Source: a virus. From it: a DNA stretch of 31,247 nt. The stretch covers positions 1 to 31,247 of the IMG/VR virus record IMGVR_UViG_3300049915_000005; one strand, given 5' to 3'. Under the pieces are notes generated by a model. The model was not told the DNA's origin. It made no database searches and worked only from the letters and a program-made list of their open reading frames with translations. Both the position numbers and the translations under genes were made by a program. Positions 17,177 through 25,200 of the stretch are shown in pieces. The first letter of the stretch is position 1; the number at the start of each line of letters is the position of its first letter.

Positions 17177-18589
17177 ATGGGAAGAAATACACCAATCAAA
17201 ACAGCAATTTCTGATAACTTTACACAGTTAAAAGATAATGTAAACAATCAGTCACTTGATGTAGGTGCTACTGGTAAGTTGACAACAACTGTAGATTCTG
17301 ATATAGTAGGTGCAATTAATGAAATAGATTCAGATATTGGTACTCGCCCACATACTACTTTAACAACAACTGCGAAAACACTTACAGGCGCAGTTAATGA
17401 AATAGACTCAGATGTAGGTGTGTTAAGTAATTTTGATGCGGACATTCGTGACTCTAATTTTGTATCTACAATTAATACTTTAAATGCAAAAGTAAATGCG
17501 GGTACATCATTCAGTTCGGCGGGATTAGATAGTGTTGGTGATGATAGTGATACTTTATTAGGTGGTTTTAATTCTACTACAGAAAGAGCAAGTTTAGTGA
17601 CCGCATTTAATACTCTTTCTCAAGATATTGGAAAACTTGACTCTAATGTAAACCGAGAAGATAGACTAACAACAACTGCAAATACTTTACGAGGTGCAGT
17701 AAATGAACTTGACTCAGACATTGGTGACCGTCCACACACAAATTTAATAACAACAGCAAAAACACTTACAGGTGCAATCAACGAAAACAAAACAAGTATA
17801 AACTCACTTGCAGTATTTAGAAATATTGCAACAGATAGTGGTTCTGGTTCAATTAGTGTCACAGTAGATAGTGCAAATGATACTTTATCAATACTTAGTG
17901 GTGGTTCATTAAAAACTGTTGCGATTGGTGGTAATAAAATACAAATAGACCATGATGTCACTGGTGCAAGTTCAGTAAATAATTCTGGTACTTCTGTTAT
18001 TCAAGACTTAACAATTGATGCACATGGGCATATAACTGGTGTTGCAAGTACAACTATTGACTCTGCTGGTTTACAAACTCAAATAAATGACTTGAATGCA
18101 GTCGTTGCCACTGACTCTGCTGGTTTACAAACTCAAATAAATGCCTTAGATACTGCAAAAACAACTTTGTTAGCAGTTTTCAATATGATTTATCCAGTGG
18201 GTTCAATTTATGTTAATGCAAGTACTTCTTCAAGTCCAGCAAGTTTAATGGGTTTTGGAAGTTGGGAGAGATATGGACAAGGTAGAGTATTAGTAAGTCA
18301 AAACAGTTCTGACGTTGAATTTAATGTCATTAATGAAACAGGTGGTGCTAAAACACATACATTGACAACAGCACAAATGCCTGTTCATAGTCATGGTATT
18401 GGCGCACATAGATATCCACGAGTTGAATATTATGGTGGTGCAGAAGTAAATATTACGGCATTTGATGCGGGTACTCCATCACCAGAAGGTCCGTCTAGTA
18501 CTTACACAAGTAACAATGCAGGTTCAGGTCAAGCACATAACAACTTACAACCATACATTACTGTATATATGTGGAGAAGGACTGCATAA
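17177..18589 (+). CDS. Tail fiber with gp10/collar-type C-terminal tip
   Basis: 470-residue paralogue of the S74 fiber at 14785-16218. The N-terminal repeats (LTTTVDSDIVGAINEIDSDI, RPHTTLTTTAKTLTGAVNE) and the middle block (VNNSGTSVIQDLTIDAHGHI) align along their length. The C-terminus differs: FNMIYPVGSIYVNAS, FGSWERYGQGRVLVSQ, GGAKTHTLTTAQMPVHSHG and AHNNLQPYITVYMWRRT are the hallmarks of the gp10 C-terminal/tail-collar tip found in short tail fibers. It is probably a receptor-binding fiber. A 31-bp direct repeat (18059-18089 and 18113-18143) encodes a doubled DSAGLQTQIN linker before the tip. The start matches that of the paralogue. Confidence 0.87.
   Translation: MGRNTPIKTAISDNFTQLKDNVNNQSLDVGATGKLTTTVDSDIVGAINEIDSDIGTRPHTTLTTTAKTLTGAVNEIDSDVGVLSNFDADIRDSNFVSTINTLNAKVNAGTSFSSAGLDSVGDDSDTLLGGFNSTTERASLVTAFNTLSQDIGKLDSNVNREDRLTTTANTLRGAVNELDSDIGDRPHTNLITTAKTLTGAINENKTSINSLAVFRNIATDSGSGSISVTVDSANDTLSILSGGSLKTVAIGGNKIQIDHDVTGASSVNNSGTSVIQDLTIDAHGHITGVASTTIDSAGLQTQINDLNAVVATDSAGLQTQINALDTAKTTLLAVFNMIYPVGSIYVNASTSSSPASLMGFGSWERYGQGRVLVSQNSSDVEFNVINETGGAKTHTLTTAQMPVHSHGIGAHRYPRVEYYGGAEVNITAFDAGTPSPEGPSSTYTSNNAGSGQAHNNLQPYITVYMWRRTA
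18059..18143 (+). repeat. 54-bp period direct repeat before collar tip
   Basis: 31 identical bases at 18059-18089 and 18113-18143 encode DSAGLQTQIN twice, just before the C-terminal tip of the fiber at 17177-18589. In frame, period 54 bp. Confidence 0.85.
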
Positions 18590-18601
18590 GATAAGCATTC
18601 A

Positions 18602-18609
18602 TATAAATA
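18602..18609 (+). promoter_or_regulatory. T4-type late promoter upstream of FTGD-repeat gene
   Basis: Exact TATAAATA octamer in the gap between two genes. It ends 7 nt before the ATG at 18617, so a transcript starting here would have almost no leader. Confidence 0.75.
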
Positions 18610-18616
18610 GTATATT

Positions 18617-19978
18617 ATGGGCGATGTATCACTAAAACTATACCAGATTGACACTGATTTTCCTGGTGATTTACAACAAGTTACTACTACCGAAGAACAA
18701 TACTTTGCCTATCAAGCAGGTCTACAATTAAGTACTGCCGCAGACACAGACCCTGGGTGTTTAAAAACTGCAAGTTCTGGTAGTCCAGCAACAGTCGGTA
18801 CTTTTACTGATACTCGATTCAATGAAGCAATTGGGTCACATGGAACATTAACAACTTCATCAACTGCAACAACTCTCTATCAATCAGAAGGTACTGCCGC
18901 AGAAGATGGTGGTGATTTCAGATATCCTGTTGAGTTTGTTAGTAACAGTGGTGCAGAAATTCACGAAATGACAGATGCAGAAGTTTCTTCTTTAGTTGAT
19001 AGATTAAATTCAGTAATATTTACAAACGATTATCCCGGCACATACAAACTTGCCACATCTGCACCAAGTGGTGATTATACAGAAAAGATTGCAGGATTAT
19101 TCACAGATACTAAAGTAAATTCAAGTGGTAATTCAGAAACAGTAAATACATACAATCTTTATCGTAGAACTGCAATGTCGGTACCAGTTGCCGTCAGACC
19201 TGTAGCATTAAAAAGAAGTAGTGGTGGTTCAGGAACATTTCAAGGTATTCAAGAAATGACAGATGCAGAAATTAAATACACTTTTGGACAAAGAGCAAAA
19301 ACAAGAATCATGAATGGCAGTAATGGTGTAGGAACATACTTAATTAAAAGTGCTACTCAAGGTGCGCCAACTGAAACTGGTACATGGGTTGCAAAAGGTG
19401 CCGCAGTTGATAGCAAGAACACCACAACAAATACAGAATATACACAAGACTTTGTTGGTACATTTACACAAAACTTTACACAAGACTTTGTTGGTAATTT
19501 TACTGGTGACTTTGAAACAACATTTACTGGTGACTTTACGGGTGACTTTGTTAATAACTTTACACGTAATTCAACTGCGAATTTTACTCGTAACTCAACT
19601 AATAATCGTGCAACAACGTTTACTGGTAATTTTGTTGGTGACTTTACTGGAAACTTTATTGGTGCATCTGGAAACTATAATACAGTAGATTTCACACGAA
19701 ACTCTACAGTTGACTCAACTACGAATTTTGTTGGTGACTTTGTAGGTGACTTTACTGGTGATTTTACTGGTGACTTTACAGGTGATTTTACTAATAACTT
19801 TACACAAAACTTTACACAAGATTTTGTTGGTACATTTACACAAGATTTTACAACAACATTTACTGGTGACTTTGAAGGTAACTTTGAAACAACATTTACT
19901 GGAAACTTTTTAGGCGCATTAATTAACAATGCCACAGAAACTATTGAAACATATACATTATATGTAAGAACTGCTTGA
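18617..19978 (+). CDS. Virion protein with tetrapeptide FTGD repeats
   Basis: 453-residue protein in three parts. Residues 1-100 form a presumed attachment region (LKLYQIDTDFPGDLQQVTTT). Residues about 115-270 contain two related modules, each opening with EMTDAE (IHEMTDAEVSSLVDRLNSVI and IQEMTDAEIKYTFGQRAKTR) and followed by a TYKLA/TYLIK strand. Residues 275-434 are almost only four-residue repeats of the form F-T-G-D (variants FVGD, FTQD, FVGN, FTNN, FTRN), with Phe at every fourth position. The tail (ETIETYTLYVRTA) echoes the end of the middle module (VNTYNLYRRTA). Position in the fiber cluster suggests an adhesin or fiber shaft. No Cys-rich or enzymatic motif. The TGA stop lies inside the next promoter's -35 box. 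Confidence 0.8.
   Translation: MGDVSLKLYQIDTDFPGDLQQVTTTEEQYFAYQAGLQLSTAADTDPGCLKTASSGSPATVGTFTDTRFNEAIGSHGTLTTSSTATTLYQSEGTAAEDGGDFRYPVEFVSNSGAEIHEMTDAEVSSLVDRLNSVIFTNDYPGTYKLATSAPSGDYTEKIAGLFTDTKVNSSGNSETVNTYNLYRRTAMSVPVAVRPVALKRSSGGSGTFQGIQEMTDAEIKYTFGQRAKTRIMNGSNGVGTYLIKSATQGAPTETGTWVAKGAAVDSKNTTTNTEYTQDFVGTFTQNFTQDFVGNFTGDFETTFTGDFTGDFVNNFTRNSTANFTRNSTNNRATTFTGNFVGDFTGNFIGASGNYNTVDFTRNSTVDSTTNFVGDFVGDFTGDFTGDFTGDFTNNFTQNFTQDFVGTFTQDFTTTFTGDFEGNFETTFTGNFLGALINNATETIETYTLYVRTA
19439..19918 (+). repeat. 12-bp coding repeat tract (FTGD tetrapeptides)
   Basis: About 40 tandem 12-base units of the type TTTACTGGTGAC, encoding Phe at every fourth residue. Units are degenerate (ACT, GTT, ACA and GAA in the second codon; GAC, GAT, AAC and AAT in the fourth), with a short interruption near 19665-19683. 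Runs such as 19739-19796 are near-perfect. The reading frame is kept throughout, so the tract is a protein repeat and not a non-coding satellite. Long open frames on the other strand here are by-products of the repeat. Confidence 0.9.
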
Positions 19979-20003
19979 CATTTTTAAGTAAATGATATAT
20001 AAT
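19975..20003 (+). promoter_or_regulatory. Consensus sigma70-type promoter
   Basis: TTGACA at 19975-19980, exactly 17 bases of spacer, then TATAAT at 19998-20003: a full-consensus sigma70 promoter. Its -35 box overlaps the stop codon of the repeat protein. It precedes a 145-residue unknown protein, a glycosyltransferase and an oxygenase-like gene. It differs from the TATAAATA promoters of the other transcription units, suggesting early or host-polymerase expression of this cassette. Confidence 0.85.
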
Positions 20004-20010
20004 AGTGAAT

Positions 20011-20015
20011 AGGAG
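20011..20015 (+). promoter_or_regulatory. Ribosome binding site of cassette gene 1
   Basis: AGGAG 8 nt before the ATG at 20024, within the short leader produced by the sigma70-type promoter. A strong site that confirms the start. Confidence 0.75.
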
Positions 20016-20023
20016 AATAAATA

Positions 20024-20461
20024 ATGACAGATGTTAAACGAACTTGGTTAAAAAATGCTTTTTGGGAAACGCCGACTAAAGAATTATTAAATTGTATATC
20101 TGAACACAAAGAAGGTTTTAAAGATGTTCGTCAAGTTCACAAGTTAAAACGTGGTGACCCTTTGTTTGATGAATGTGTAGAAGAGTTAACACTAGAGTTT
20201 ATTGATAAAAATACAGATGATAGAGTCAATAGAAAATTTAAAGAGCAAGAACAACAAAGACAACTTGAAATAAACAAAAGAAAAGCACAGAAATTAGAAG
20301 AACTATTTAACTATAAACTTGAAACTTTTGAAATAGAAGACATAAAAGAATCAAAAAATAGAATTCTTAAAAGTAAATTACGTAGAAGTAAATCAATTCC
20401 AGAAGTTAACTTGTATGCAATTATGATAATACAAGATAAGTTAGAGAATGAAACCGAGTAA
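20024..20461 (+). CDS. Unknown charged helical protein
   Basis: 145-residue protein with no recognised family. The N-terminus (RTWLKNAFWETPTKELLNCI) is amphipathic and aromatic. The middle has KLKRGDPLFDECVEELTLEF. Residues about 75-120 are a long Lys/Glu/Gln-rich helix (FKEQEQQRQLEINKRKAQKL). No signal peptide or membrane segment. First gene behind the consensus promoter. It overlaps the glycosyltransferase by 14 nt, so the two are translated together and may act together. Could be a regulator, a scaffold for the modification enzymes, or an unrelated early protein. Confidence 0.7.
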   Translation: MTDVKRTWLKNAFWETPTKELLNCISEHKEGFKDVRQVHKLKRGDPLFDECVEELTLEFIDKNTDDRVNRKFKEQEQQRQLEINKRKAQKLEELFNYKLETFEIEDIKESKNRILKSKLRRSKSIPEVNLYAIMIIQDKLENETE

Positions 20462-21176
20462 AGGATACTTAGTAGTAGCATCAAAAAAACCTAATTTTTA
20501 TTCACTAGCAATCAATTGCATTGAATCAATTAAAGATTACTATCCTGATGCAAAATGCTGTTTAGTCACAGAAGAAAAATTTCTAGATGGACGTGAATAC
20601 GTTGCAGATGATTTAATTTTTTGTGATGACCATTATCGTGCCAAATTATGGGGCATGGCAAACTCTCCCTACGACATTACGATGTATATCGATGCAGATG
20701 CAGAAATAGAACACGAAGATATTGCAACTGTCTTTGATGAACTAGATGGCAACGATATGATGTTTCATGAATTAGATAAAAAATATAATAAAGTTTATGC
20801 GGTAAAATACTTTACATACGAAAACGTAAAAGAATATTATACTTATTGCGGTGGTGTTTGTCTTTATGATATGAGAAATCCACTTGTAAAAGATTTTATG
20901 AATGATTGGAATGACTTGTTTCGAAAACAATATTCTAGAGAATTAATTTTACCTATGGACCCATGGCAATTGTTATGGAATTTCGACCAAACTACATTGT
21001 GGTATTTATTAAATAAAGTTGATAAATACAAAAACATTAAAGTTGATAGTTTTAAAGATAACTTACGTTGGAATTATTTTCCACACTATGAAAGATTTTT
21101 TAATGTTTTTCCAAAAAACCCTATTGTGATAAGACATTATTCTTCATATGCTCAGAAAGATAAATCATATGCTTGA
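20448..21176 (+). CDS. Glycosyltransferase-like protein (GT-A fold, DxD motif)
   Basis: 242-residue putative nucleotide-sugar transferase. Seen: an N-terminal Rossmann-like start (KGYLVVASKKPNFYSLAINC, with NCIESIKDYYPDAKCCLVTE); a metal/nucleotide-binding DAD motif at D82-D84 in the strand TMYIDADAEIEHEDI; then TYCGGVCLYDMRN and a Trp-rich segment (PMDPWQLLWNFDQTTLWYLL), a layout like GT8-type transferases. No membrane anchor. It overlaps the genes on both sides. The product could decorate virion protein, phage DNA or host surface glycan; the neighbouring fibers make a virion or surface target plausible but this is inference. Confidence 0.72.
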   Translation: MKPSKGYLVVASKKPNFYSLAINCIESIKDYYPDAKCCLVTEEKFLDGREYVADDLIFCDDHYRAKLWGMANSPYDITMYIDADAEIEHEDIATVFDELDGNDMMFHELDKKYNKVYAVKYFTYENVKEYYTYCGGVCLYDMRNPLVKDFMNDWNDLFRKQYSRELILPMDPWQLLWNFDQTTLWYLLNKVDKYKNIKVDSFKDNLRWNYFPHYERFFNVFPKNPIVIRHYSSYAQKDKSYA

Positions 21177-21816
21177 TATACCCATAAACAATACCGACAT
21201 TTTAGAATCATTAAATAAATTTTTATGGTTTTATGATAACAAAGATAATTGTGATTGGAAATTATGGGGTAGAAGTAAAGAAAGAAATCATTTTATTGGA
21301 GACTCACATAAAGAAACTATTATAAGTATGGGTAGAAGACACAACGGATATCCAGAAAGTGGTCACTATTACAATTTTAAACCACAAAATGAAAATGCAA
21401 GTTTCATACCAAGTGAAACACTACAATATTATAACACAATTAATTCAGAAATGCAAGAAAAACTATGTACTAAACATAATGCTTTATGTGTTATGTATCC
21501 ACCAGGCGGGTATATAAGTTGGCATAATAATGCAAATGCGAGTGCATATAATCTAGTTTTTACTTGGTCTGAAACAGGCGATGGATACTTTAAATATATT
21601 GATGGTGAAACAAAAGAAGAAATAGTTATGCAAGATGTTTTAGGTTGGCAATGTAAAGCAAGTTATTTTGGCGCATATGATGAACCTGCACACAAATTAA
21701 TCTATCATACCGCATCTACTGACTGCTGGCGCATAACAGTATCGTACATCTTTAATCGAGAAGACCTGTCTCTTGGTATTCAAGAAGATGTAATCGAAGA
21801 AATAAAGTCTAAATAA
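21148..21816 (+). CDS. Double-stranded beta-helix oxygenase-like protein
   Basis: 222-residue protein resembling a family of phage proteins related to 2-oxoglutarate/Fe(II) or aspartyl-hydroxylase-like enzymes. Seen: PPGGYISWHNNANASAYN with H126 and N128, VFTWSETGDGYFKYIDG, GWQCKASYFG, and YHTASTDCWRITVSYIF with H187 and R195. The expected facial triad HxD is HxN here, so catalysis by the usual mechanism is uncertain. Two in-frame starts exist: ATG at 21148 (29-nt overlap with the glycosyltransferase) and ATG at 21169 (8-nt overlap). The second gives the more typical overlap and may be real. Last gene of the sigma70-promoter cassette. A hydroxylation step linked to the glycosyltransferase is possible. 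Confidence 0.65.
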   Translation: MLRKINHMLDIPINNTDILESLNKFLWFYDNKDNCDWKLWGRSKERNHFIGDSHKETIISMGRRHNGYPESGHYYNFKPQNENASFIPSETLQYYNTINSEMQEKLCTKHNALCVMYPPGGYISWHNNANASAYNLVFTWSETGDGYFKYIDGETKEEIVMQDVLGWQCKASYFGAYDEPAHKLIYHTASTDCWRITVSYIFNREDLSLGIQEDVIEEIKSK

Positions 21817-21840
21817 ATACTCGTCTTAAATCTTAATTCA

Positions 21841-21848
21841 TATAAATA
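21841..21848 (+). promoter_or_regulatory. T4-type late promoter upstream of BppU-like and giant fiber genes
   Basis: Exact TATAAATA in the 70-nt gap after the cassette, 38 nt before the ATG at 21887. It restarts late transcription for the two fiber genes after the separately promoted cassette. An AATAAATA at 21812-21819 overlaps the previous stop and is a weaker candidate. Confidence 0.75.
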
Positions 21849-21886
21849 AAGCATATACAATAGACTTTACTTATATGGATTAATTC

Positions 21887-22261
21887 ATGGCACATCAACA
21901 AAATTACGAAGACATAGTTATACCGCAAGGAACTGACACAGCAATAGAACTTCATCTGACTAAAGAATCTGACGGAACTGCATTTGATTTAACAAATTAT
22001 TCTGCCGCGGCAAAGATGAAACGTAGACATCAAGATAGTGCCAATGACCCAAATACTGTAACATTTAATGCAATCATACCAACACCTGCAACATCAGGTA
22101 TTGTCACATTAAGTCTTTCTAGTGATTCATCACAAAATTTAATTACTAGAGGTCGTTATGTTTGGGATTGCGAAGTGTCTTTTGTAGATTCTGCTGGTAA
22201 AACAATAGTACAAAGAGTTGCAGAAGGACAAGCAGAAATAAGTCCGTCTGTAACATATTAG
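21887..22261 (+). CDS. Small BppU-like beta-sandwich virion protein
   Basis: 124-residue protein of a type common in tailed marine phages. Seen: DIVIPQGTDTAIELHLTKES, FDLTNYSAAAKMKRRHQDS, a GIVTLSLSSDS strand, then RGRYVWDCEVSFVDSAGKTI and RVAEGQAEISPSVTY. The order of strands (G-x-D start, FDLTxY, GRYVWD, VxxGxxxVSPxVT) is that of the N-terminal beta-sandwich of baseplate upper proteins. It probably forms an adaptor for the giant fiber encoded 8 nt downstream. An SAAA run is encoded GCC GCG GCA, one of many places where GCA GCA is avoided. Confidence 0.78.
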   Translation: MAHQQNYEDIVIPQGTDTAIELHLTKESDGTAFDLTNYSAAAKMKRRHQDSANDPNTVTFNAIIPTPATSGIVTLSLSSDSSQNLITRGRYVWDCEVSFVDSAGKTIVQRVAEGQAEISPSVTY

Positions 22262-22269
22262 GATTTTAA

Positions 22270-25200
22270 ATGGCAATCAATAAGATTACGTTAAAAAAAG
22301 TAGTAGTCGGTACTCCGATAAAAACTGTAACTGCTGGTAGTTTCGGTATTAATAACTTAGGTGGAGTAACTACTACTGGAAGAACAACTGGTACTCTTTT
22401 AGCATTTAACCAAACTACTGAAAACTATGAACCCGTTCTAATAACGGGAGACTCTAATCATTTTATTACTTTTGATAGTGGTGGTAATCCAGATACTTTA
22501 CAAATAAACTTTACGAATGACTCTATATCTGGAAGTCTAATACCTAAACTTGATAGTGCATTTGACTTAGGTTCATCTACTAAGAAATGGAAAGATTTAT
22601 TTCTTAGTGGTTCAACCATAAATCTAGGAGACTTAACAATAAAATCCACTGGTGGTGGAATAGAAGTTAAAGACTCAGACGGAAATACTTTATTACAAAA
22701 CATAAAATATATTACAGTAAATGGTGATACAGATATTCTTGCGTACGATAGTAATACTTCAACCTTTACTTTTAATGACTCAGACATTGCAAGAACTGAT
22801 GAAGACGAAACATTTCATAAAAATGTTACAATTGCTGGTAACTTAACTGTATCGGGAACAACTACAACTGTTAACACAGAAGAAATTAATCTTGCAGATA
22901 ATGTAATTCGACTTAACTCTAATGCTACAGGTGTTCCGAGTGAAACCGCTGGTATTGCAATAGAACGTGGTGACTCTGATAATAAATTTCTTCTCTGGGA
23001 CGAGACAAATAACTTTTGGACAATTGTTAATGAAGTATTTTATACAGGTGGTCAAGTTCGTAGTGGTCAAATTGTTAGTGATTCAGGCACAATTACTAAT
23101 TTAGCAACAACTGTACATACTGCTAATACAATTACTGCAAACAACACAACATCTGCAAACGTTACAAGTACGAATTTAATTACTGGTGCTAATGCAAACA
23201 TAGACTCTGCAACAATAGGTAATCTATCGATTACTAATATGTTAGCATCATCTGGTGATAGTGCCACATTTACAAATATAGCAAACACTCAGTTTACTGG
23301 TAGTCAAGCAACAATTGATTCTGCCACCATTACTAATTTAAATGCAGATAGTTCAGATATTAGACAATTATCAACTGAATTTATTAATTTTGATTCTGCG
23401 TTCGGTGACAGTGCAACAATTACAAACTTAGCAAATACACAACTGACTGCAAGTCAAATAACTGTAGACTCTGCCACTATCAATACTTTGAATGTAGATA
23501 GTTCAGATGTTAGACAGATAAGCACAGAATTTGTAAACTTTGATTCTGCATTTGGTGATTCTGCGACCATAACTAACATAGCAACCACACAGTTAACCGT
23601 TGCAAACGCAAATATAGATTCTGCTCATGTCACGAATCTATCTGCCGCTAATTTTTCAATGTCTTCTGGTGATTCGGCAACAATAACAAACATTGCAAAC
23701 ACACAATTAACAGGAAGTCAAGCAACCTTAGATAGTGCGACCGTAACAAATTTAAATGTAGATAGTTCTGATATCAGGCAATTATCAACTGAATTTATTA
23801 ATTTTGATTCGGCATTTGGCGACTCTGCAACAATTACTAATATTGCGAGTGCAAATATAAATGCTGACCAATTGTTTACAGACTCCGCAACAATAACGAA
23901 TATTGCAAACTCAAACTTAACTGCAAAAACAATTACAAATACAACTTTAGTAGGAGACTCTGCGACTATAGGTGGTGTTGCAATTGGTAACAATGATATA
24001 ATAACTTCTGGTAAACTTTACTATGCAAACGTATTCAGTAATTTATCAGATTTACCAGATGCAAACTCGCACCACGGTATGTTCGCACATGTTCACGCAA
24101 CTGGTGGTGGTTATTTTGCACATGGCGGAGCATGGCATAGATTACTAGATTCTTCTACAACTTCGATTCAAAGAGTTCGTGCATTATTAAGTGATAGTGC
24201 AACTATAACTAATTTATCTACGTCACAGATAACTTTATCGCAAGTTACTGCAGATAGTGCCACGATTAATACAATTAATGCAGACAGTTCTGACATTAGA
24301 CAATTTAGCACAGAATTTATAAATGCAGATAGTGCCTTCATTGATTCGGCAACGATTGGTGGTATTGCTTTAGGTAATAATGATTTAGTCACAACAGGTA
24401 AACTTTATTATGCTAACGTTTTTAGCACAGAAGGTGATTTACCAAGTGCTAGTTCACATCATGGTATGTTTGCTCATGTACATGCTACTGGTAAAGGTTA
24501 CTTTGCTCACGGTGGCGCATGGCATCAACTATTAGATAAATCAAGTGCAAACGATAGTGCAACAATCACTAATCTAGCAAGTAGTCAATTAACAGTTGAT
24601 AACGCAACTTTTGATAGTTCTGCTCACAATACAATACATGCAGGTGCAGTAACAATTGATTCTGCAACGATTATAAATTTAGCAAATACACAGTTTACAT
24701 CTTCACAGATTACATCTGACAGTGCAACGATTAACAATTTAAATGTAGATAGTTCTGATATCCGACAAGTAAGTACAGAATTTATAAACTTTGATTCTGC
24801 ATTTGGTGATAGTGCGACTATAACCAATCTTGCAAATTCAGTCTTAACTGCAAAGGCAATAACTAATACAACTTTAGTTGGAGATAGTGCGACAATTACA
24901 AACATCGCAAACTCCGTACTAACTGCAAAAGCAATTACTGGAACAAGTCTAAATGTAGACTCTGCGACCATAGGTAATATTGCAATTACAAATGCAGTTA
25001 TATCTTCTGGAGATAGTGCAACCTTTACTAACATTGCGAATACTCAATTTACTGGTTCACAAGCAACAATCGACTCTGCAGATATAGGTAATTTAAGAGT
25101 CACAGGTATAACTAATTTAGATAGTACGTCTGCAACAGTAATTGATTTTGATAATAATATTTTAGACTCTTCTCCTTATCAAGAAGGTAGAGTATGGTAC

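Larger units (their letters stand above)
23203..25095 (+). repeat. Protein repeat array in giant fiber, main cluster
   Basis: Array of degenerate coding repeats. DSATITN-type units recur every 15-50 residues, and the longer element RQxSTEFxNxDSAF occurs five times here (near 23365, 23511, 23777, 24298 and 24766) and a sixth time near 26429. DNA identity between copies is much lower than protein identity because synonymous codons differ. In frame throughout. Confidence 0.85.

Noticed and set aside
19350-19935. Long open frames on both strands over the FTGD repeat tract (+ frame 19350-19688, - strand 19675-19935)
   Set aside because: They arise because a 12-bp repeat without stops in one frame tends to be open in others. 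Their products are low-complexity Leu/Thr or Lys/Ser/Val repeats with no start signal, and they lie inside a well-supported gene.
21817-21886. Possible terminator in the gap after the glycosyltransferase cassette
   Set aside because: AT-rich with short inverted stretches only. I could not draw a stable GC-containing stem followed by a T-run. No convincing terminator was seen at any other gap either.
23203-25095. Regularly spaced repeats in the giant fiber as a possible CRISPR array
   Set aside because: Repeats are in frame, degenerate at third positions, variable in spacing and encode a conserved peptide. No identical repeats with unique spacers of constant length.
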